Source of the DNA: Luffa acutangula
Lineage: Eukaryota > Streptophyta > Magnoliopsida > Cucurbitales > Cucurbitaceae
Assembly: GCA_036850905.1 (NCBI GenBank)
Contig: CM072096.1
Coordinates: 42,090,810 to 42,154,809, forward strand
DNA: 64,000 nucleotides
Direction: 5' to 3'
Shown: piece by piece, positions 56,076 through 64,000 of the stretch
Layout of the letters: each line of letters begins with the position of its first letter
Numbering within the stretch: the first letter of the stretch is position 1
The notes under the pieces: generated by a model
Told to the model about the DNA's origin: nothing
Seen by the model: only the letters and a program-made list of their open reading frames with translations
Databases searched by the model: none
Translations under genes and position numbers: made by a program

Positions 56076-56192
56076 GGCTGCATTACGACCCACGTATGAA
56101 GGCCTTTATATTGCGAAAGCCCAATAACTAAGCTTTCAAGGATCCCTGTGGTTGGTTGTGATTGGTCAGAAAACATAATGGTGGGGCCCACA

Positions 56193-56232
56193 TTCACGTT
56201 TGATGCAATTCTCACAGATAGCATCCGACCCA
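56193..56232. other. Filler at the right virus-host junction
   Basis: About 40 bases are neither the host repeat nor DNA-A. GATAGCATCCGACCCAA resembles the DNA-B sequence near 50122 (one mismatch in 17), so a DNA-B scrap may sit here. Confidence 0.4.
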
Positions 56233-57617
56233 AATAATATGTGTTTGAGGTGCAGATTATTTTAGTCTGGGATAAAATAATTTGTATTTGGGATGCAGAT
56301 TATTTTAGTCTGGGTTAAAATAATCTGTGTTTTGATTGCTGATATGTTGAACATGAGATTCTGAATCAAATGTTCAAGTTGATTATTCTTTTCCTGACTT
56401 TTTTTTTTTATTTTATTTTCCTCATACAACTTTGTATGTCAAATATTATATTTTGCAAATATCAATAAAAAATTGTTTGGATTGAGTTGTAAGAAAAATA
56501 AAGTATTGGGTATACGGGTTAAATGATGTGTTTAACTTAAAAGGAAACAAAAATAACCTAAGGTAAGAGTTGATTTTCTTTGTTTTAGGATCATGATTTT
56601 TTCACAAAAGAAGTCATTTTATGATTTCATATTGGAAAACAATATTTGTTTCATTTTTGTATTTTCAATGTAAAAATGGTAAATGCTTATGTACAAAGAA
56701 ATTATATAATTAAACTCCATATTTATATATGTAGAAAGACAACTGAGAAACTGGTAAGTGTTTCTAACATGGAATGACCAAAAATCACTTTTTTCTTTTT
56801 CTTTTTTCCTTCTTTTTCATTTTCTTCCTCCATCTTTATCTTCTTCCTCTTTCTCCATCATCTCCATCTTATTCCTCCATTTTCATCTTCATCTTCATCA
56901 TCTTTTTCCTCTATTTCCATAATCATCTTCATCTTCTTCCTCAACCTCAAACTCCATCTTCATCTTCTCTAACCCTAATGCCAGGAACATTTTCAACGAC
57001 TTTTTCGGCGGTTGCCGACAGATTTTTCGACGACCAAAATTTTTTTCCTCGTTTTCTTTCTTTTTTCTTTATTTTCACTTTTTATATTTTTCAAAATGAA
57101 AATGATAAGAACTATGAAAAAAAATGAAAAAAAAATCGGTTGCCGGAAAAGTCGTCGGAAAAGTGGTCGGCGGTCGTCGGAAAAGTCGCCGGAAACTTCG
57201 CCGATCGTCGGAAAAGTCAAGGAGTCGCATGGAAGAAGAGAGGAGAGAGTTACTGTAGAAAATGACTAGAATAATCGGATGGGTTGAATGATGGTTACGG
57301 TAGAGAATGAATAAAATAATCGAGGGTAGAAATAACCCACCTCACCATTTATTTTTGTTGGTGCCCCAAACACTGAATAGGTTCTAAGGGGGTTATTATA
57401 ATCTATTCGGTGCCCCAAACAGCCCCAAAGAGTATAGTATGATACAAGATTGCTTTTTTCCTTTATTTTTTGATTTGACATAGATAGGGTACCGAATAAA
57501 TCTTGATTTGGATTGTTGACTTTTCATTTCTTTGACTCTTGTCTTTGTCTTTTTTTATCCAAAAAAAGATCTCAACTAAACAGGTATGGAAGCTATAATT
57601 GTAAACTGAAATCAAAT
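56233..57617. repeat. Host direct repeat flanking the viral array, right copy
   Basis: Duplicate of 41517-42927. It starts inside the DNA transposon (AATAATATGTGTTTGAGG), so its first 100 bases or so are missing. It runs through the transposon's right end to CTGAAATCAAAT, then continues into unique host DNA. The low-complexity frames inside (56774-57269) are not genes. Confidence 0.9.
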
Positions 57618-58110
57618 CTATGGAAGCATTGATGCTTTATAATTTGTTTTTATAACTAGAGTAGCATCATTTTGGGAGTTGTTGTACCATTTGAATTATT
57701 TATGATGAATTTTAAATTGAAAATTTATGTTTTTTCGCTAGTGGTTTTGAGTTGTGGTGTTGGTTTCTGAACTTATTATTGATCATGACACATACTTGTA
57801 GTAGTATTGGATTTCGAAGAAATTATATGAGAGTGTATTTTTTGCCAATTTCAAGTGTATTTTATCCGATTTCTAGGAAAAAACTCTAAAAATTGAGTTT
57901 TGTGTTAAGTTGACAATGAATTCCATAGTTTAGTTGGGATCTATGGTTGGTAGACACTTCCCAGATTCGGTAGGATATTTGGGAGAGAATGAAAGCAATA
58001 GCTTTATGGGATGATAGGTTATATATTTCTTTCTAAATCAAACTATCCAAAACTCTACCTCGTACCCTCTTACAACTCCATTATTAACCACCTCGAGAAC
58101 GAGTTAAAAA
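57618..58110. other. Host DNA downstream of the NPF gene
   Basis: AT-rich with no coding frame. It contains the 3-prime flank and probably the 3-prime UTR of the minus-strand NPF gene. Its first bases, CTATGGAAGCATTG, may be a psbT start. Confidence 0.5.
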
Positions 58111-61100
58111 TTAAGTTGTGTTTGTCTGTTGACACCCATTGTTATCCTTAGAGAAGCTGGAAGAAGAATCGAGCTGTTTCTCTTCAGCACCTTCCTCAAT
58201 CTCATCTTCCAAAGGCTTACAAGTATAAAACGAAGCACAAACCACATAATACACAAGATTCAAAGCTTGAATCCCACTCACAAGCCAATAATAATACTCC
58301 AACCTCCCTCTATTCAGATTCCTATCCGGCAACCAATTATGCTCCTTCCCACTGTACTTATGCACAAGATACACCATCAAAGTCCCCACGTAATTCCCCA
58401 CCGATATCGCCAGCCAGTACAACGCCGTCGCCGTGCTCCTCAAGCTCTCCGGCGACTGGTCGTACATGAACTCCAAATGCCCCACCGACATGAAAACCTC
58501 TGCGATCCCATGCAGCCAGAACTGCGGCACCAGCCAGAACACGCTGAACGGGATCGTCGCTGTCGGGGTGTCCAGCAGGCCATGTCTGGCCGCGACTTTC
58601 TTTCTCCGGATCTCGACGGCGGAGGAGACGAGCGTGGCGAGGATGTTGATGGTGAAGCCGACGCCCATGCGCTGGAGGCAGGTGATGCCGGAGGGGTTTT
58701 TGGTGAACCGTTTGGCGAAGGGGACGAGGAGGCGCTCGTAGAGGACGAGGCCGGTGAGCATGGAGAGGATGCCGAAGATGGAGAGGCTCGCCGGCGGGAT
58801 TTGGAAGGTGGGTGTCAGGTGGCGGTTCATTGTGCGGGCCTGTTGGATTGTGAAGCTATGTTGGTGGGAGGAGGCGGTCACCAGGAGGATTCCGGCCGCC
58901 CATATTGGAAGCATTCGGATTATGGATTTTAGCTCTTCGATTCGGTGCACGGTGGCCACCCGCCAGAGGTTCGGTGGCTCCTCGTTTCTTGAGTTTGTTT
59001 CTTCTGGGCTTGTTATGACGGCGGCCTTGTCCAGCCACCTGAAAATGTCGCGCAGAGAGAAGTTATGATTAAGTTGGACTGAATTTTCTCATATATTGGA
59101 CAAATTATTAAGTGTTCCTCATACAGTAAGGCTTAATCTTTAAAACCGTTGGAGGTACATCTTTAAATTTGTCTTCCCTTGATAAGTGTTGGATACAAAA
59201 TTGAGATACTTTTACAATTTCTCTCTTACATCCAACAGTGCAAAATTACCCGTCTCATTGTACCAGAAGTACCTAAATATTTCTACATATATTGTGTTTC
59301 GTTAGTCTTTCGAGTTTGAAAAGGTTGAACAATGACATGTAAGTTATATTGTTGTTAATTCTTTACGCTACTAATCAACTAAATTTGTCAAAGTGAATAT
59401 AGTTTAACAACAGTTGACATGTACCTTTGACCAAGAGGTCAGAGATTCGAAACCACTTCAAATGTTGCTGAACTTAAAAGAAATTAAATTTGTCCAAAAT
59501 TAGTTTGTCAAGTTGCCATGTAAATCTTAAATAAGAAAAAAAACTTGGTTGCATACCAGTATATATAGGATCTCCCTACATACTACCATTAAAATGTTGA
59601 CAACTATGAGAGATAAAAAATTTTCTCATTTTCTATCTTTTTTTTTCTTCGTTGTCAAGATTTTAATGGGGTATGTAGGGAGATCCCTACAATATGCATC
59701 CAAGTATTGTTCCTTAAATAATACAATCAATATTAATAGACACTTCTCTTTTTTTACTTTTGCAGAGGAGTGGATCAAACCAATATATAAGGACCACCCA
59801 TGTGATATTTTGTTGAAAGCTTAGAGACAATCTTGAAGATATTGAGACCTATTAAAAACATTTATGGTATAGTGAGACTAAATAGACACAATCTTGAAAC
59901 TTGAGATGTCCATAATACTTGTAATTTAATCATTAAAAAGAATTTTAACACTTTAATGTTGATGTCTATCTAGTCTCAAATAATTTTCCGAGATATGTAA
60001 GCTTCCAATTTTGGTTTTAAAAAATGTGAACATATGCTAATAGACAAAATAATGGTTGTCTAGTGTCAAGTCCTTAAAATTCAGTTTAAAATGTGTTTTA
60101 TACTCGCCTTTGTTATCAAATCATCACTAACTAGTCCAAATTCTCATGTCAAATATCTAATTGTATTAACTCCTAACAACTTACCAAAACCAAAATCCAA
60201 CACCCACAAGATCAAAATTTTATAATTGAACACCTTTAATTATCATGGCTTACTTGAATTGATCCGTGTGGACGAGCCTTCCCTGAACGGCAATGGCAGC
60301 ATCAAGCTTATGGTTCCTATACAAAAGCTTGGAGTCATGAGGCAGAACAGCCTTTCGCTTCCTGACCGCAGCCACGACGACCTGAGCCAATCGAACCAAG
60401 GGGCTGCCACTGGGCTTCAGTTTGTTGTAAAGGGGCGAGCCCACGACGAAGGCCACAACAGACAAGGCCATGGCAATGGTGGGAAGGCCGAAGCCCCAGC
60501 CCCAGCCCACGTTGTCCTGGATATAGACCACCACGGTGAGGGCCGTGAGAGTCGCCAGTCCCATGCAGAAATAGTACCAGTTGAAGAAGTTCCACGTTCG
60601 GCCCGCGACGCCGACCTTCGACATGTCGAACTGGTCGGCGGCGAAGGTGACGACGCAGGGCCGAATGCCGCCCGCGCCGAGGGATGTGAGGAGGAGGGCG
60701 AGGTAGAGGACCGTCAGTTGCGTGCCGGAGGCTTGTATGCAGTTGAGTTGGGTTGGGCAGGGTGGTGGGTGAAGCTTTGGAAGTATGGCGGAAATGGTGA
60801 TGGTAGCCATTCCCTAAAAAATAAGGATGACTTTACTGGAGTTCGAAGATAAGATTAACTACTACTAGCTTTAGATAGTAGTTAATAAATTTTGATGAAT
60901 TTAATATTTGGTTTAAATTTTATTTTGATTTATTCTCGGACATTCCAAACATATTCTTCGTTTTGGTTTTTGTTATTGTTTTGCTAACTAGTATTCACTT
61001 ATCTTGATATTTTGCTAAGTCAATTTTATGATATGATTTTGATACACATGTCTACATCAACATATTAATACTATATGTTTGAAGCTACAACTAAAATGGT

Positions 61101-62512
61101 TACTTAAAAAAAAAGTTTTTCTAAAAGCTATAAAATGAATAAGCTTCAGAGTTGGAAGATCCAATTAAGAGCAAAACTTGACTGCTAGTTGGACTATAAT
61201 TAATATATTTATTTTTAACTTAACCAGTTGAAAAGTGAGAGTCATTAAGATCTTTCTCACATTATTATTTTGGAACCTTCAATTTTGAATGGATTAGTTC
61301 AAAATAAATGGAATGGTGTAGATGAGAAAAGAAAATAAATAAATAAATATTAAAAAAAAAAGTAAATTTGATATTAACAAATATTTTGTAAAGAAACCAG
61401 GAAAAAATGCAATTCATAGTGGTAATAATGGTATGACTTTGAAATATAGATATATAGAAATATATACTCCTAAAGGAGAATACTCGATTGCATACTTGGA
61501 TCTCGCTATATACTATCATTAAAATGTTGACAATTAGGAGAGACGATAACAAAAAAAAAAATTCATTTTAATAAAATGTGTAAAATGATCTCGATTAATA
61601 TGCAGTTAAGTATTATTCTTCCCTAAATGAGCACGGTGCCAAAAAAGGAAAAGATAAAAAAGACACAAAAAAAAAGCTAAATTATAAAAAATACCCCTAA
61701 ACTATGGAGTTTGTTTGAAAAATGCTCATAAACTTTGAAAGTTTCAAAAATGCTCCTAAACTTTGAAAAGTTTCAAAAATACCCTTGAACTTTCAAAAAT
61801 GTTTCAAAAATACCTTTGCCGTTAAATTTTGGATGGAAACCGTTAGAATTTACGGTGAGAGGACAAAAAAGAAGAAGCATTTTTCAATAAGGGTATTTTT
61901 TAATTTTTTTTTTTAAGTTCAAAGGTATTTTTTAAACTGAAACTTTAACGGTTTTCATCCAAAAATTAACAGCAATGGTATTTTTGAAACATTTTTCAAA
62001 GTTTAGGGGTATTTTTGAAACTTTTCAAAGTTGAGGGACATTTTTTAAACAAACTCCATAGTTCAGGGATATTTTTTATAATTTAGCCCGAAAAAAACGT
62101 TAAAAATAAATAAATAAATAAAATCAATCACTGCATTGACACGTGGTAGCGCTATACGGTTGGCCTAAGTGTCTGGGCTGCAAAGATGCCCAAAATCAAG
62201 TTTTGACAATTTCTTTTTGAAATGAAAGTTGGAAAATGAAAGTTTAGAAACTAAAATGAAATTTAACAGTGTCGAGAGAGAGGGGTATATATACGAGCTC
62301 ATAGATGATGGAGGCAACGATGATGGTCGAGAAGCGGCCGGCAAAGGAGTCGGCGATGAGAGCGCCGATGAGAGAAGTGAAGCTAGAAGTAGCAGCGAAG
62401 TTGGTGAGAATGTTGGAGGCTGGAACAAGAGCCATGTTCAGATCTTGTGTCAAATATGTTATTATGTTCGCATGGAAACCCGTGCTTGCAAATCTATCAC
62501 AAACTTCGTTCC
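58111..62512 (-). CDS. NPF/PTR-family transporter, probably NPF3-like (exon 1 not found)
   Basis: Three exons on the minus strand are supported by GT/AG sites and phase: 62512-62295, 60813-60254 and 59038-58111 (218, 560 and 928 bases, which with one base from exon 1 give 569 codons including the stop). They encode a proton-coupled nitrate/peptide-type carrier of the plasma or plastid membrane. Visible features are GNEVCDRFASTGF in the first membrane segment, ADSFAGRF, LGAGGIRPC, FNWYYF, YIQDNVGWGWGFG, DKAAVITS and FWLVPQFWLHGIAEVF. The family ExxER proton motif reads E-V-C-D-R. Wording around exons 2-3 resembles Arabidopsis NPF3.1 (nitrate, nitrite, gibberellin), but the substrate cannot be read from sequence. 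Exon 1, about 25-50 residues, should lie 5-prime of 62512 and I did not find it. Confidence 0.85.
59400..59475 (+). repeat. tRNA-derived SINE in the NPF intron
   Basis: TTTAACAACAGTTGACATG, then GACCAAGAGGTCAGAGATTC, matches the A-box/B-box layout of the copies at 1033 and 23521. It lies in the intron 59039-60253, in antisense to the gene. Confidence 0.55.
59547..59702. mobile_element. MITE in the NPF intron
   Basis: GGATCTCCCTACATACTACC and its near reverse complement GGGGTATGTAGGGAGATCC flank an AT-rich core, with further pairing of TTGACAAC and GTTGTCAA. A partial relative is at 61485-61550 in the next intron. Confidence 0.65.
61485..61550. repeat. Partial copy of the intron MITE
   Basis: GATTGCATACTTGGATCTCG and ATTAAAATGTTGACAA match the left half of the MITE at 59547-59702. 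The right half is absent. Confidence 0.5.
61676..62087. mobile_element. MITE in the NPF intron (MULE-like)
   Basis: The ends GCTAAATTATAAAAAATACC and ATATTTTTTATAATTTAGC are inverted repeats that extend through AAACTATGGAGTTTG / CAAACTCCATAGTT. The interior shows further inverted symmetry (TTGAAAAGTTTC-type words). It has no coding capacity. It lies in the intron 60814-62294. Confidence 0.75.
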
Positions 62513-62825
62513 CTGTCATTCAAATTCCACAAAATTTATCTTCAATATATCTAAAAAATATGGACAAGTAAATAGAGTAAATACATTACTTATAACTCAA
62601 AATTAGATGTCGTTAAATTATTATTTGTTTCTAAACCATAGGTTTAACTTCAATATAACTCAATATTTACATTTCTAATTTAAAGAAATTATAAGTATTT
62701 TATCAACCAATGAAAAGAAAAAGGAAAAACACAATTGTAAGTAGAAATACAAATATAATATGTTTTAAATAGATATTAATTATAAAAATAAATTGATTAT
62801 ATTAATTTATTTCACTGTATTTTCC

Positions 62826-62828
<3 letters not shown>
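62513..62828. other. Upstream of NPF exon 2, no gene seen
   Basis: Presumed intron 1 of the NPF gene. It is AT-rich and the exon-1 sequence is not evident. Confidence 0.4.

Positions 62829-62853
<25 letters not shown>
62829..62853. repeat. AT dinucleotide microsatellite
   Basis: About 12 AT units in a row. Confidence 0.9.
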
Positions 62854-62856
<3 letters not shown>

Positions 62857-63720
62857 TATTACCTTATCCTTGTTCAATATTCACGAGAGTGAAATATTTT
62901 GTATGCAAGAATGGGACAAAAGGAGACACAAAGGTCAAGGGTTCATGTATACGTCCAAATATATATATTATCATTAATAATTTTCCTCTCATGCACACAC
63001 ATTTATTATTATATAATGTTCATAAAAAGCATAACAACGATCTTTCTTCTCTTTTTTTTTTCGTTTTTAGAATATAACAATGACCCTTTTATGATGCTTA
63101 TCTTTTTGTTTTGTTTTGTTTTTTTTTTTTTTTTACAACTTATGATGCTTTTCTTGAATATGAATGGTTTGTTCTTTCTAAAAATTGATATTTTAGTTCG
63201 ATTGAGAAAGAAATTGAATATTCTCCGTAAAATTAAAAGGGATCTCTTCCTAAAATATCATAAAAACAAAAAATTAGAAGAAAGATCAAGAGGCCAATTT
63301 AATTATCATTTAATTATTTTATTTAAAAAATAAATTTATCTACTCATGGTTTTTTTAAAAAAAAAAATAGCCGAATGTTAAAGGCTAAAAATAATCTTTT
63401 TAGTTTTTTAAAATTTTTTTTATTAAGAATTAAGAAAAGAAGAAAAAAGAAGGTGATAAACTATACAATGTGAAATCTAAAAAAAAAAAAAACTATACAA
63501 TGTGAAAGCAAACGCGTACTTCATTTTTTGAACAAAACGAAATGATAATGATATTCATCATGGCTGAATTCCCAAGTCCAAATGGAAAGAAGAAAGATTC
63601 TATTTTCAAACAAATATTCAATTCTTTTAGAAAAGTTACAACAAGACAAAAAACAAAATTAAATATAACTGCTTTATAAAAGTTGATCTTTTCTAGTTTC
63701 CCTTTTTAGTATGATTTTAG
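62854..63720. other. AT-rich DNA, no gene seen
   Basis: Long poly-T and poly-A tracts (63117-63135, 63350-63367). The frames at 62793-63333 are low-complexity Phe/Leu/Ile strings and are not convincing. It could hold NPF exon 1 or promoter on the minus strand, but I could not identify it. Confidence 0.4.
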
Positions 63721-64000
63721 GGGCAGTTGCAAGAATAGCAAAAAATAATATGGAATTTGCAACCATGTCATCAGTTTTTTAATGTTGCAAATATAGCAAA
63801 AAAACGTGGGCCCGCCTAAGCATTAAAGTTGAAAAGTCAAAAAAACCCCTAAAACACGCTGGAATTTTAAAAAGTATATCAATGGTGTTATTGATATACT
63901 GTATATCAGGTACATCATTCATTTATTTAGTATTCTGATATACTAGATATTGGGTATATCAATCAACTGATATACTAAATATAAAGTATATCAGATGTAT
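63721..64000. repeat. MULE-like terminal repeat region, cut by window end
   Basis: It begins GGGGCAGTTGCAAGAATAGC with ATAGCAAAAAATAATATGG and passes into repeated TGATATAC / GTATATCA words (63880-64000) that can pair with each other. This style of repeat is common at ends of Mutator-like elements in cucurbit genomes, by recollection. Confidence 0.45.

Larger units (their letters stand above)
42925..56192. other. Endogenous bipartite begomovirus array (DNA-A and DNA-B units)
   Basis: Five joined blocks can be separated. A: 42925-44892, partial DNA-A. B: 44893-47556, full-length DNA-A. DNA-B: 47557-50222. C: 50223-52886, full-length DNA-A, inverted. D plus E: an inverted piece with origin and AV2 (to 53392), then 53393-56192 back in the first orientation. 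Unit length from origin hairpin to origin hairpin is about 2664-2666 bases, the size of begomovirus components. DNA-A and DNA-B share a common region. All copies carry decay. Base composition is richer in G and C than the flanks. The left junction shares AAT microhomology with host DNA. Confidence 0.92.

Noticed and set aside
42925..56192. Contamination by a free virus joined during assembly
   Set aside because: The units are decayed in different ways, the array is flanked by a duplicated host segment and the left join shows microhomology. Long-read proof is still needed.
58129..58932. Long plus-strand frame opposite the NPF last exon
   Set aside because: It is the antisense of a clear NPF exon in a GC-richer stretch. 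Its composition is unlike a protein family and it has no splice context.

Overview
This is nuclear DNA of a flowering plant. The introns, AT-rich intergenic DNA, nested LTR retrotransposons with tRNA-primed PBS sites, tRNA-derived SINEs, MITEs, and transferred mitochondrial and plastid fragments all say so. The LTR families and the repeats at the right edge resemble those I associate with Cucurbitaceae, but I could not test that assignment.

Layout. 1-4077: a truncated LTR, a SINE, MITEs and a weak candidate small gene. 4078-23047: a short-LTR Ty1/Copia element (TSD CATTT). A Ty3/Gypsy Athila-type element lies inside its gag-pol (6040-19902, minus strand, TSD ATAAT). A 2.1-kb solo LTR lies inside the Athila integrase (11616-13710, TSD AAGGG), so three nested events can be ordered. 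23053-39855: a graveyard of truncated and solo LTRs, a gag fragment, the last exon of a probable hAT transposase, and a 2.8-kb Tekay/Del-like LTR interrupted by another solo LTR. 40345-41413: a nuclear graft of organelle DNA, made of rearranged mitochondrial 26S rRNA joined to plastid psbB.

42925-56192 is the outstanding region: a 13.3-kb endogenous geminivirus array. It holds parts or all of several DNA-A-like units (Rep/AC1, TrAP/AC2, REn/AC3, AV2, a decayed coat-protein interval) and one full-length DNA-B-like unit (BC1 and BV1), so it records a bipartite begomovirus. The units are about 2.66 kb from origin hairpin to origin hairpin. They run head to tail and then head to head. A 2.8-3.1-kb inverted repeat is centred near 53390. 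A 1.4-kb stretch of host DNA is duplicated directly on both sides (41517-42927 and 56233-57617). No Rep copy is intact and each is broken differently. AV2 reading frames survive in five of six copies.

57618-64000: a host NPF/PTR-family transporter gene on the minus strand (exons 62512-62295, 60813-60254 and 59038-58111; first exon not found) with MITEs and a SINE in its introns, then AT-rich flank and a MULE-like repeat at the edge. The only clearly functional-looking host gene is the NPF gene. The viral array lies about 1.9 kb beyond its stop codon.
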